Below are positions 34,627 to 45,879 of a stretch of DNA of 64,000 nt, one piece after another. This DNA is from Gnetum montanum. Taxonomy: Eukaryota > Streptophyta > Gnetopsida > Gnetales > Gnetaceae. The stretch spans positions 707,550 to 771,549 of the forward strand of contig MNCI01024072.1 in NCBI GenBank assembly GCA_015680685.1, given 5' to 3'. Under the pieces are notes generated by a model. The model made no database searches. It was not told the origin of the DNA and saw only the letters and a program-made list of their open reading frames with translations. Numbering within the stretch: the stretch's first letter is position 1; each line of letters opens with the position of its first letter. A program made the position numbers and the translations under genes.

Positions 34627-35660
34627 CTAAAATAATGAGTAAGGTTGCCCACTTACAGAGGTAGCATATGTATTGGCTGATCTAAACTCATGGAAAGGTT
34701 TTGTTTGTTGAACATTAACTAATAGTCTCTTATCTGGGCTCTCAGGTTTATATATAGTCATGGCCCTTGAAGGAAAATTTGCATAGATAATGTAAGGTCC
34801 TTCCCACAATGTTTGAAATTTGGTCCATTGTGACACATGTGTGGGATTCCAGTAGAGAACCTTATCTCCTGGTTGGTACTTAACTTTCCTAATTTTTAGG
34901 TCATGATGTTGTTTATTAAATGCCTTGTGCAACTCGTTAGATGATAGGGTAGCTAATTGGTTCTCATCTAGAAAGTTAAGAGTCATTAACCTTTATTTTT
35001 GTGCTAGATCGAGGTCAATGTTGAGGTCACATGCCATGGTTAGTGTACGGAGCTCAGTTTGGATAAGAAGTGTTGGAAGTTTTCCATACACTAACTCATA
35101 GGGAGAGTAGCCTATAGGGGGTTTCCACGTGGAGTGGTATGCCCAAAGAGCATNNNNNNNNNNNNNNNNNNNNNNNNNNNNNNNNNNNNNNNNNNNNNNN
35201 NNNNNNNNNNNNNNNNNNNNNNNNNNNNNNNNNNNNNNNNNNNNNNNNNNNNNNNNNNNNNNNNNNNNNNNNNNNNNNNNNNNNNNNNNNNNNNNNNNNN
35301 NNNNNNNNNNNNNNNNNNNNNNNNNNNNNNNNNNNNNNNNNNNNNNNNNNNNNNNNNNNNNNNNNNNNNNNNNNNNNNNNNNNNNNNNNNNNNNNNNNNN
35401 NNNNNNNNNNNNNNNNNNNNNNNNNNNNNNNNNNNNNNNNNNNNNNNNNNNNNNNNNNNNNNNNNNNNNNNNNNNNNNNNNNNNNNNNNNNNNNNNNNNN
35501 NNNNNNNNNNNNNTAGGCCAATAATACCCTACAAGTAGAATCTTAGTAGCCATTTGTCTCCCAGCATAGTGACCCCCACAAGGGCCCTCATGAGCATCTT
35601 GGAGAACTCTTAGTTGATCTCTATTGGGAACACACCATCGAACCAAGCCATCGAAACATA
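34627..35660 (-). pseudogene. Integrase of M2, interrupted by sequence gap
   Basis: Minus strand: MVRWCVPNRDQLRVLQDAHE, GPCGGHYAGRQMATKILLVG and YYWP (zinc-site half), then 360 unknown bases where the CxxC and D-D-E core should be. The C-terminal part follows: ALWAYHSTWKPPIGYSPYEL, YGKLPTLLIQTELRT, LSSNELHKAFNKQHHDLKIR, GDKVLYWNPTHVSQW, FQTLWEGPYIIY, ending at a stop at 34627-34629 (PYSLF). What is visible is nearly free of stops. The core cannot be judged. Confidence 0.8.
35154..35513. other. Assembly gap, 360 N
   Basis: A run of N inside the M2 integrase. By alignment to M1 and P1 it should hold the integrase catalytic core, though its true length may differ. Confidence 0.99.
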
Positions 35661-35799
35661 CTTTGTAAATTTATCCATTGATTTCCATAAAGTACTTGGC
35701 TCTATGGAGAAACTATTGTTTCTTCTTAAGGTCTAGCCCTTGTGGTGTTTGTTGGGTAAGGAGATAGGTCAGAATGCTACTACACCAATTTGTCTTCGT

Positions 35800-36380
35800 G
35801 GGTGACTAGTCGTTGACTACACTAGCAAAGAGGAACTCATCAGGGAAGTGATCAGAAATAGGATACTCATCCTCTTTGTTGTCCCAGCGTAACTGAGATA
35901 AATGATCAACAACTACATTCTCGGTGCCCTTACGATCGATCATCATTAGATCGAACTCTTGTAGGATTACCGGCCATCGTATAATACAGGGGCTTACCAT
36001 TGGCTTATTCATGAGAAACTGGATTGCACTATGATTTGTATGTATGAATACTTTGTATCCCAATACATAGTGCCTAAATTTTTCTAGTGCAAACACTACA
36101 ACCATTAATTCTTTTTCCGTAGTAGTGTAGTTAAGTTGTGCACCAGCTATACTTCTACTTCCACAGTGGATGTAATAGGGCATTTTTGGTCATCTAACTA
36201 TGTAAGTACGGCTCCTAAGGCATAGTTGGATGCATCAGTCATGACATAAAATGGTTTGGACCAATCAGGAGCTTGTAGAATTGGTGTTTCTACCAGCTTC
36301 TGCTTCAAAGTTTGGAAGGCTAGTTTGCATTTGATGGTCCACTCAAAGGATACGTCCTTTTTCATTAACTCTACCAATGG
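35800..36380 (-). pseudogene. RNase H domain of M2
   Basis: Minus strand: KPFYVMTDASNYALGAVLT (about 36255-36198, first acidic D kept), then IAGAQLNYTTTEKELMVVVFAL (E kept), VFIHTNHSAIQFL, IIRWPVILQEFDLMMIDRK and GTENVVVDHLSQL (36183-35806). One frame change lies between the two pieces. It is otherwise well preserved. Confidence 0.85.
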
Positions 36381-37150
36381 TTTGGCAACCTTCGAAAAGT
36401 TCTCTATGAATCTCCTATAGTAGCTAGTGTGTCCAAGGAATGATTGAATGTCTTTGACAATTTCTGGTTGAGGGGTGATTCCTTGGATGACTTTGATTTT
36501 CTCAAGGTCTACCTCTATCCTTGCATGTGAAATTTTATGCCCAAGTACTATGCCTTCTTGTACCATTAAATGGATTTTTTGCCAGTTGAGACTTAGATTA
36601 GTCTCTACACATCTTTTTAGCACTTGCTCTAACTGGTCCAAGGCTTGATCAAAACTTGTTCCGTAAGTAGACAAGTCATCCATAAAGACTTCCACACCAT
36701 TTCCTATCTACTGTCGGGATATGCTTAGAACTAAGCATTGAAACATGGCAAGGGAATTGCACAAGCCAAACAACATTTGTTTGTACGAAAATGTTCCCCA
36801 AGGATTAGTGAACATAGTTTTGGCTTGGTCTTTTAGGGCTATTTGTATTTGGTTGTATCACTATAGCCATCCAGAAAACTATAATAGTGATGCCTTGTGA
36901 TTATGTCCAAGACTTGGTCAACAAATGGCAACGGGAAGTGATCCTTAAATGTTGCCATATTTAGCAACCTAAAATCTATACACACCCTCCATTTGCCTCC
37001 CTTTTTAGGCATAATTACTAAGGGGCTAACCCATTCACTATCAGAAATGGGGTATATGAACCCAGCCTTTAGAAGTTGTTCAATTTCTTCTTTCACTACT
37101 TGCTTCAACTTTGGGTTCAATCGCCTCTGTGGTTGCTTTTGAGACTTCAT
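36381..37150 (-). pseudogene. Reverse transcriptase of M2
   Basis: Minus strand: RRLNPKLKQVVKEEIEQLLK, GFIYPISDSEWVSPL, MPKKGGKWRVCIDFRLLNMA, DHFPLPFVDQVLD and YYSFLDGYS (37150-36839). After a frame break come WGTFSYKQM-type and LFGLCNS, then VFMDDLSTYGTSFDQALDQL, LSLNWQKIHLMVQEGIVLGH and QSFLGHTSYYRRFIENFSKV (36695 on). Catalytic D-D is present. The STYG and VLGHKIS phrases are Athila/Tat-like. Confidence 0.9.
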
Positions 37151-37639
37151 GGAGGAGTCAGTGTAAATCTTGTGCTAGCATATCCTAGGGTCTAGGTGAA
37201 GGCTTTTAACCACTTGTTTATTACCTTGAGCAGACTTTCTTTTTGTTGCAGAGCAAGTCTTGCATTGATGATTACCAGTTTTCCATTCTTAAGGAATGTG
37301 TATTCCATACTGGTGGGTAATTGTTTTAGCTCCAGGGGATCTTGTTTAAATTTCATGGGAATTTCCAACTTTCCCCAAGTGATGTTTTCTAAGTTAGGAT
37401 TGGGAAGTTGGCAGTGGACTTGCTGTTATGCATCAATGCTATCTATATAAGCACAAGTCAAACCCTCAGTCAGTTCCATGCATATTAGTGAGTTGCTTTC
37501 TTGATTAGCTATTAGCCACTGGGTGTCTTCTTGTCATGTGGCTACTGCATACAGGAACCTTTTTATGTTGATCATTTGTGCACACTGATTACATGCAGGC
37601 AATGTCAAACTCTACACAACCCATGATCTCTACATGCAA

Positions 37640-38208
37640 TTACACCCTATGTCACTGTATGCGAGGCATGGAACCTTCTTATTCTCGATCTTTCCAAAAG
37701 TGTTTTCCTTAGATATTTCTAGGGAAAGATCACGGATTCCTAGACACACATCTATAGTGCTTAGCCATGCCCTTTCCATTATGATTGGGAAGTTCCCCTT
37801 ACTATTATTCACTTGGATCACCAAGAACTCAGTTGGATACGACCACCCACAAATAGTGGTAACAATATTATCCACTAATTTCAAGGGAACAATGATGGAC
37901 TAGTCTTCTAACTCTAAATGGACATTGCTCTTTTTCAATGGGGGCAGGTTCCAAGACTTATACATTTCTTGGGATATTAAGTTGACATTGGAACTCGAAT
38001 CCAAAAGAGCTTTACATGGTTCTTTCCTAGTGATTTGTAGATAGATTAGAGGACTCCCAAGATCAGAGAATTTCCTGGGTAGGTGGCCAGCTTTAATCCA
38101 ATCAGTAACGACATGTGTTAACATGACCGTATGTGTTGAATGCGGTGTTAAGTTTGAAGGGGGCTTCAAAGATTTAGTTGATACAGAGGCGTCCAAAGAC
38201 TCAGCCAC
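37640..38208 (-). pseudogene. Protease of M2
   Basis: Minus strand: TVMLTHVVTDWIKAGHLPRK, LIYLQITRKEPCKALLDSSS and NVNLISQEMYKSWNLPPLKK (38208-37900). After one stop come VDNIVTTICGWSYPTEFLVI, GNFPIIMERAWLSTID and IRDLSLEISKE (37884-37630). The active site reads DSS, as in M1, where retropepsins have D-T/S-G; this may be a family trait or shared decay. Confidence 0.75.
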
Positions 38209-38689
38209 TTGATCTTTTCTTTATATGATTGTCAGAACCAATAGTAGGTTGAGGATTAATAGCCCTTGTGGCGTTGCATTGCTACAGCTGAGCAAGGAGT
38301 TCACCCTGCATTGCTGGAGCAGGTGGTAATGGAGCTATTGGTGGGAGAGATGCAACTGAATTGGAAGGATGGTATACTTGTAGGATGTTACCCCTAGGAG
38401 AGGAAGTCCTATAGTATTCATGGGCTTGGTAGTGATGTTAGAGCATAACGTGACCAATAGAGTCACTTGGAGAGATTAGATGCTGCACGTAGCATCCATA
38501 TGGGTCTGGTTGCCAGTAAGGATATTGTTGCCTTGGTGGTGGCATTCCCCATTATTGTGGGTGCTACCACTATTGATGTTTCTTAATTGGTTGTGGTGGA
38601 GTTCCACTTGGATAATACGTTAAGGGTTGGTGGAACTACCTTGGGTTACCTTGGGGATATGGTAATTGTCGGGATGTTTGCCATTTGTT

Positions 38690-40628
38690 TAATCATGGAT
38701 TAAGTGGATACACCCTAGACTCCTGTAAATGTGAGATTATAGGACAACATGCCTTAGGATGGTTGTATTGATAGATCTCACATCCACTATCATCATCATA
38801 TGAATCCACAACCTCTTCAATAATAGTAACTTTACCCTTACCCTTGTTACGTGCATTCTTTGCTTCTCTCTTTTTCATTTTATCATGATCACTACCTCGC
38901 TCCCTAGGCTCCTCTACTACTTTGAGCACAGTTTGAAAGATACTATCCAGGGAGTTCCACATTTGGTCTACCTTTGTCAATACTTCATATGCTAACTTTT
39001 GAATAGGAAAGGTTTTCCTATTCACCATCTCTTCGAGTGGTGACTCTTCCTCATCCTTACAAAATCTTACTTCCTTCTTTTGGAGGGAAGGATCTTAGTT
39101 GTATTCTTCTACACTCTCTCTTTTTCATAGCTCACCTTCTTCTTTAGCTACTTGCTCTAGCAGTCTATGAATTTGATGGGATGTAAGCTTAGATAACCTT
39201 CCTTGGGCATAAGTCCCTGGGGTCCTTCTTATTTCATGCCTAAGCCCATCTATGAGATGGTGTAGTTGATCCCCCTGGGAATAACCATGGCCAGGAAAAT
39301 GATGTAAGAGTGCATAATAGTAGCCCATGGCAGCATCCAAGGGTTCATGATTTCCTTGCTTCCATCCTTGGATTTTCTTTCACAGGTTAGATACTCGGGA
39401 GTACGTTTGGTACTTATTGTTGAACAATTCTAGCATCGTACTCTACCTACGAATGGATTCTAGTTCTAAGGACCGATACCAGTTTTCAGCTTCTTTTATT
39501 AGGGTCTGTGGGAACAACTTAAGTTTTTGCCACTCATTTTCTATGTTCTGCAAGGCACACGCATCGTGGAATGCTTATAAGTGATGTTGAGGATCAGCGT
39601 TATATCCCCCTTCAAATCATGGGATGTTATTCATGTCTAACCTCTTGATCCTACTATCTTTTTGATGCCTTGTTGGAACTCTCACGACCTCAATTATATC
39701 TAGCATGCTTCGCATGACGAGTAGGGGTTAATCATGATCATCTTGTTCATAGCATCTATGGTATCTACGTAGTTCCCTACTCTCCCTAGCGTGATTCCCT
39801 AGAGTGCCATCATCCTTTGTCTTGGTTGTCTTGTCTATGACTACCACTTTGTTTGCCCTTATCCTCATGATTTTTTTCTCTATGGCTACGTCTGGACACA
39901 GAAGGAGAGGGTGAAGGAGAAAATGGAGGTGAAGAAGATGATGGGGGTGAAGAAGAAGGAGAACCACCATCATGACGGTGTCTACTACCTTCTCTTCAGT
40001 GGTCTTTTCCTTGATCACAATTACGATCAGAATGCCCTCTTTTGTCATGTGCCCTTGTTCCTTTTTCAGACTCTTTGTGTCTATTGGTATCAACACTTGG
40101 GTTGTAAATAGTAGAATGAAGGTTTGTATACACAACTGCTTGGCCAAAGTTAAGGGGAGGAACATCGTTACGTGGGTGACTACCTAAGGCAGGTTCATCA
40201 TCCTCAATTCCACTTAAAACATGTGGGGCATCTTTAGACCATTTTCCATTTAAGGACTTATGGTGTCTCTCCTGTTGCAAGTCTCTTTGATGTTGCACTT
40301 CAGTGGGATGATAGTCTCTTGAATCATAGTCCTACGCAATGTACTTTGCATGTAAGTGTTCCATGCCTATTTGAGTGAGAGCACGAAGAAGCATACTGGG
40401 GACTGAACGGTCGAGAGGTAACACTATGTTACCTTCCAAGTCACACCAATGCAACTGTTCATCCTTGTGGAGAATAAAGGTGAAGTTGAGTACATATTCA
40501 TCAAGGTGAATATATACCACACGAAACTATTGAGGAATTGGCTGATCAATGTCATGTGTAACTTGCCACCGATTGTTTCTTGTGTTAGTCCTAGGTGGTG
40601 AAGTGCTTTTGTGTGAAGAAGAAGACAT
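38690..40628 (-). pseudogene. gag of M2
   Basis: It starts at ATG 40628 (MSSSSHKS). The N-terminal block DEYVLNFTFILHKDEQLHW and LEGNIVLPLDRSV (40520-40400), a charged linker (40298-40000) and a Ser/Pro-rich stretch (about 39970-39880) precede the capsid-like domain. That domain is fragmented: HLIDGLRHEIRRTPGTYAQG, LSKLTSHQIHRLLEQVAKEE at 39340-39125. It ends with DQMWNSLDSIFQTVLKVVEE, a lysine-rich segment and C-E-I-Y..NHPKAC (39028-38693; second Cys now Tyr). Between 38690 and 38208 there is a Pro/Gln/Gly-rich linker. Confidence 0.8.
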
Positions 40629-40743
40629 TTTGTCTTGTTTAGTGTGTAATGTTCTATTATATTTTTTTTCTTTATCAACCCTAAGGATTCATTCCAACGA
40701 TGTAAATGATTTCCTAAGTTCTACTTAGTGCACAAACAACTAA

Positions 40744-40763
40744 GTCCCTGGCAACGATGCCAA
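40744..40763 (-). other. Primer-binding site of M2
   Basis: Minus strand TTGGCATCGTTGCCAGGGAC directly after the LTR. It matches the tRNA-Asp-type PBS of Athila/Tat elements except for transitions. Confidence 0.8.
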
Positions 40764-41599
40764 TGATGAGCGGCGAGGTACCCCGACACTCAACCATACG
40801 AATACAAGTGTTTCACGCACAATCTGGTCAAATTCCAAGGACTAAGTGCCTATGCATCTATGTGGAACAATAACAAGTTGATTAATCATTGTCTTTCCAA
40901 ACTTCCTTGTATGTCATGGTTGGATGGTTAAGTAAGCTTGAGGTATATGATTTTTATGGTTTTTATGTGTTTTACATCCTGTGCTAATAAGGAAGGAAGA
41001 GAGAGATAACTAAGTAACTAATCTAATTTAACCATTCATTAACTAAGTGCTAAGTATTCCTAACACTAGTATCCATTCCCATTTGTCATACACATCCTAA
41101 ACCAGTGCGACACTGCTGGAGTTACCAAATGCTAATTGTTACTAGGTTACCAAGCACTACATGCATGCTTGAAGCAGTCGTACTGAGTGTATTTAACTAA
41201 GAGAGTTGTAGGGTGAGAAAAATCATTAAATAACTATGAAATCATTAAATTATAATTAATTCTAATTAATCTATTCTTTATGCTACAAGGTTTATCATAA
41301 AGTTCATCTTTATTGCCGTACACAAAGTGTGCTCAGGTACACAATGCTCAAATAAAGATCTATTCACTCTATGACTCCTAGTGCGGGCACACAAAAATAA
41401 TTCTAACTCTGGAGGGAGAAAATGGTAAGAGTTTTGCTAAGGAACTAATTCTTCACTATCAAACCCAAAAGTACCACCTCTTATTTATAGATAATGAGAC
41501 AGGCCACAATATTGGGTATCCAACATTGCATGGTCAATCTGATATTGTGGATGTGATATCATGGATGTGATATCGCATACACAATATCACGGTTCATCA
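40764..41599 (-). repeat. 5' LTR of M2 (class II U3)
   Basis: Minus strand TGATGAACCGTGATATTGTG...CGCCGCTCATCA, 836 bp. TATAAATA is at 41489-41482, preceded by GATATC-type words (41500-41590). Compared with the 3' LTR, many CG sites in these words have become TG or CA. It is 26 bp longer because a block near 41060-41090 is missing from the 3' copy. Confidence 0.9.
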
Positions 41600-41604
41600 C
41601 ATGT

Positions 41605-42817
41605 CCTCTTCCTTTAACAAATAAAATAATGGTTTATTTATGTAAGATTATAATGGTTCTTATGAAGAGAAAATGATTGGCTTTAAGAGTGACAATAGAT
41701 GTAAGAAAGGTAAAATAATAATAAACTTGGAAAGTAACAACTATTTGTAGCTTATAGGACAACATAGACTGCAAATTAAGGCCTCTTACATGTGCCAAAT
41801 ATAATGCTATAACTAAGACTAATGCTGAAGGAGAGAATGATGCTAATGTTAGTGCTAATGAAGGATTAACATTGGTGGCGATGAGTGACATTGCTTTTAG
41901 ATGGGCTTTGGAATAGCCTTGTATGGATACCAAGATGGGCATGATAGAGCATGGCCAAAATATTCTAAAGCTAGATAGTAAGGCTATTGACAAATGCTAA
42001 CAAAAGACTAATATGTACTATTTGAAATTAAGAAATTACTATTTCTCCTAAAACTTTCCACCTCAAATGAATTAAAAATTGAGATATTTGTAGCATGAGG
42101 GATCCCATAAATCTCAAAAAATTAGAATTACTAATCCAATGTTTGCATGATTGATGACCATCTTAACATTGATGTTTATGCTAATACAAGAACATCAATT
42201 AGAATGATGATGTTAATACAAGGGTCAAATTAACATGAATGTCAATGGTGATAATGAGCCATCATCTTAATTATTAACTATAACCAAAGGGATGACTAAC
42301 AAAGTTAGAAGTAAGGTTGAAGAAGCTAAATTTAAGGATTTTCTATCATTAATGGTGACAATGATAGTAGTCATCACCTTAGAAAAATGTTGAAAATGAA
42401 TAGAAATGTTAAAAGCATGTTGAAGCAAGACAATGATATTCTTGGCTCAAAGTATTTCTAGAGACTTCAAAACCAAAGGAAAAGGGAATGTTGACTAGTC
42501 AAAAATTCCATGGAAGATGAAGGAAGCTTGAAAAAATTGAGATGGAGATGATGAAACACCAAAGGTTTTAAGTATTGAAAGAATAAAGGAAACTAGGTAC
42601 AACATTACCTTCTCTTAATGGATGCTACTGAAATGTTGATGAAGGGTCCATCAAGAAGAAGAGATAAACTATTAATGATGACGATGATGATGTACCTATA
42701 AAGAGGGTTAAGAGGAGAAAAAATTTAGGAAGAAAAAATAGGACATTACGAATACACATGTCACCAAGATGGTGCTCTATCACATAAGTGAAAGATGAAT
42801 AACTTATTGATATAGAC
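41605..42817. other. Unassigned AT-rich DNA right of M2
   Basis: Before M2 inserted this was contiguous with the sequence ending at 31853. The plus strand has coding-like stretches with few stops (about 41790-41990, about 42240-42340 and 42640-42800, the last rich in Lys/Arg). I recognise no domain. Confidence 0.4.
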
Positions 42818-43640
42818 ATCAACCCCATCTTGGAGGTAATTCTTATCTTCACTATATCTTAGAAGTAGTAAGAGTTGTATATGTATGTTTGGTTGCTTGT
42901 TAGGTGTCATTTAAGTATTTGATGTGGCTTGGGAAAGTAACTACAAGATCATTATAGGTCACAATAAGTCGCAATCTCATCCTACAAGTAACTATGAATC
43001 ATAGTTTACCTTAGTTTATTTCAATTATGAATTTCATGTGTTTTCTGGGTTGGGCAATGAATTTCAAGCCACTACTAGTCACAGTGAGCCATAGTTTATG
43101 AGTTGCAAGTCACAAATGATCATAGTAGGATCGTAGCATGTTGAGAAATAGAGGTGAAAATAATATTCATTTTACTAGTGTGCTTAGTTACAAACATAGT
43201 CTTGTTGTAGAATGACAAATGCGAGGGCACTATAAGTTGTATTCATTCACAATCCTAATAAAAGTGATTTTTGAAGATAAGGCATAATTCTCAAGGCATT
43301 CCAATGATCAAGGAAGGTGAAACAACATTGGAAAAAGTTATAAAAGGCATAGATAGCATAAGGGAAGGGTGCTAAGCTCATTCATTTCCTAAAAAAATGT
43401 GAGTGAAATCTTTTTAAGAAATTGAAGTGTGTGATCATCCCCTAATGATGTACCTTGCCTTGTGAGGGTTTGATTGATTGATTGTCTATCCTTGACAATG
43501 TAATCACTTTTGTGCATTGTAATCATTTTATTTTGAGCAAGAATAAACTTCTTCATTTTTTTTTCTTATTCAATTATGAAATTATATTGGCTTGTTATTC
43601 TTAAGTGAGCTCAGATTGTGGAATCCAAGGGAGATTCTCA
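42818..43640 (+). repeat. 5' LTR of Q1
   Basis: TGATATAGACATCAACCCC... aligns with 56277-56795 (TGATGAAGACATCAACCC...) in direct orientation over about 500 bp. TATAAAAG is at 43339-43346. The 3' boundary is set by the PBS-like sequence at 43646, so the end is uncertain by a few bases. Confidence 0.65.
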
Positions 43641-43645
43641 TTAGA

Positions 43646-43660
43646 TTAGTATTAGAGCAT
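43646..43660 (+). other. Primer-binding site of Q1 (initiator Met type)
   Basis: TTAGTATTAGAGCAT differs from the common plant TTGGTATCAGAGCAT by two transitions and lies just inside the LTR end. Confidence 0.6.
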
Positions 43661-43979
43661 TATCTTTGAAGATAATTCGATTAAAGTGGAGAATCCTCAT
43701 CTCAAATACAAGGAATTAGTCTTCATATTTTCAATTTTGGTTTAAATTCTTGATTATTATTATTTCCATATTCCTTAGGATTTAGAAAACTTCTTTGATC
43801 CATAAGTTGGTCATATACTTAAAGGTTTTAAAAGTAATTATATATTTGAATACCAATTTTCTTGTAATCACTATGATTTGAACATCATTGATTTATTTCT
43901 ATTAAGATTTAAGTAATCCTTATTTCATTACTTTAAATCTTCTTAATCTTTCACATATTCTTGTAGAAGTTTGTAAATT

Positions 43980-45140
43980 TCATTTGTTAAGGTAATTTGC
44001 ATCATAGATCCAAAGAAGAAGACAATTCAAGATTTGACTAAAGACATGAGAAATGCTCTCAAGCTCATTGTTGAAAAATTGAAAATCTTGAAGAAAAAAA
44101 AAAGGACTTGCTTCTTTAACAAAGGAATCTAGATAAAGGAACAATTCAAGAGATACTTCAATAAAGGCTTGTACAAGAAATTCATATATTCTTTCTCTTG
44201 AAGATGGCATTCATTTTGAAACTGAAGACTTTGGAAAGAATGAAGAATAAGATGATGATCTTCTTTATGTTTAAAGTATTAAGAACAAGTGTTAAGGGTA
44301 CATATTTCCAAGGAAAGGGAAAAAGAAACTTTCTTCAAGGCTTTAAAGAAATTGAGCTTGCTGTTGCTAACACTTTTAGACATGATTCTAGATTACCTCA
44401 TGTTGAAGTTAAATCCTTTAATGAAATGGAAGATATTAAATGCTTTTTTCCTTCACATAAGATAATTAACAAAAATTTTGAGCTTGAAGATGTAGAAGAT
44501 GTCATATGCTAAAACTAAGCTTGAAAGTATGGTACAAGTATGGCGAGATAAGGAAAGTCATTTTTATAAGGTAAGTAATGGTATTCCTATCAAAGATTGT
44601 TCTCTCATGTAATTTATACTTAAGAAAAGATTTGAAAAGTCTCATCATAGACAAGAGGCTATTCAAAGGTTGAAATATATGAGACAAAAGGATAGAAGTG
44701 TAAAGGAATATTACATAAAATTTTACAAAGCTTTCCAGCAAGCTAAGGTACATTAAGATAAATATAAAAAAGCTTTTAATTTCCAAGGTGAATTAAAGTA
44801 GGAATTCTAGGAAGAGCTTACATTTTATGAACTTAAAAACATGGATAAGAATTTTGATTTGGCTATTAAGGCTAAAAAGAAACTATAAGGCTTTAAAAAA
44901 GGTCCTAAGGCTTCCCAAGGTAAACACTCCAAGGCTTATAAGAGAGATAAAAGAGTAAAGAAGAAAGGCAAGGATAATTCACATGAGAAGAAAGACAAGA
45001 CTAAGAAAGGTCAAAATTCTAAGAAAGACACTTCTAAAAAGGAAGAAAGTTAGGGAAATGATAATTCTTCCAAAGTACAATTCTTCAATTCTGGAGAAAT
45101 GGGACATGAGCAATGGGAATGCAAGAAACCAAGGTCTTTA
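43980..45140 (+). pseudogene. gag of Q1
   Basis: Fragments in changing frames: KKKTIQDLTKDMRNALKLIV (about 44010), then a capsid-like part KSHHRQEAIQRLKYMRQKDR and SVKEYYIKFYKAFQQAKV (about 44640-44755), AIKAKKKL, a very lysine-rich stretch (44900-45050) and a damaged zinc knuckle FNSGEMGHEQWECKKP (45085-45135). In the knuckle the first two Cys are lost while His and the last Cys remain. 43661-43979 is untranslated leader. Confidence 0.7.
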
Positions 45141-45289
45141 AAGGGTAAGGAGCTTCAAACTTTGATGAAAGATGAGTCTTCAAATGAAGGTAGTCCTAAT
45201 GCTCCTTTAATTGAATATGTTACTGAAATTAATTTATTTATTAAAAATGGTAACAATAGTAAAGATCTTTTGAGTCAAATGCTCTTTAG

Positions 45290-45640
45290 AGTTGGGGCTA
45301 GATGTCTCTCTAGTGATAAATGACCTGACATCTTGATAGATATAGGTGCTCAAAAGAATGTTATTTATTCAAAGGCTGTTGGTAGACTTGGATTGAAGAA
45401 ATGTGCTTATCCTAAGTCCTATAGGGTGTATTTTCTCTTTATATATCATTTTTAAGAAGTAAAGGAAACGTGAATTTTATCTTTTAAAATTGGTTTTTTC
45501 AAAGATCAAGTGCAATGTAACATTATACTCATAGATAGTATTAATGTCATGCTTGGTAGACCTTGGAATTATGATAACAAGGCTACCTATGATGGAACTA
45601 AGAATATTTGTTTAGGTCCTAGAAGAGATGGAATTCATTA
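45290..45640 (+). pseudogene. Protease region of Q1
   Basis: ILIDIGAQKNVIYSKAVGRL (45330-45390; D retained, the expected S/T-G replaced by I-G), then NIILIDSINVMLGRPWNYDN and TYDGTKNI (about 45520-45610). GRPW-YD and the following D-G-NI phrase are typical of this gypsy branch. Several stops. Confidence 0.65.
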
Positions 45641-45879
45641 ATTGATTCCAATGATATTGTAGCAATACAAGGAATGTGTGCATATTAATGCTTTGTTGAT
45701 TTTACTTTATGAAAGAGAATATTTCAAGGAATATGAAAAACATGATCATGGTTTTGTTAGTTTTTCTACAATTGGAACAAGTGAAGAGAAGCCACAAAGT
45801 GAACTTCCACCATCTTTACAATCTTTGACATAAGAATTTGCTAATATCTTCAAGGATAAATTAGAAGGGCTTCTTCTAA

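Larger units (their letters stand above)
31859..41599 (-). mobile_element. M2: complete Tat/Athila-like element, TSD CATGT
   Basis: A full-length minus-strand element of 9741 bp including a 360-N gap: 5' LTR, PBS, gag, protease, RT, RNase H, integrase, spacer, PPT, 3' LTR. Both sides carry CATGT (31854-31858 and 41600-41604). The two LTRs differ at roughly a tenth of positions by eye, mostly transitions, plus a 26-28 bp indel. The insertion is therefore old but is the best preserved in the window. There is no extra ORF. Confidence 0.93.

Noticed and set aside
35096-35646. Long open frames spanning the N run on both strands
   Set aside because: Openness comes from unknown bases. Only the minus-strand frame has integrase motifs at both ends.
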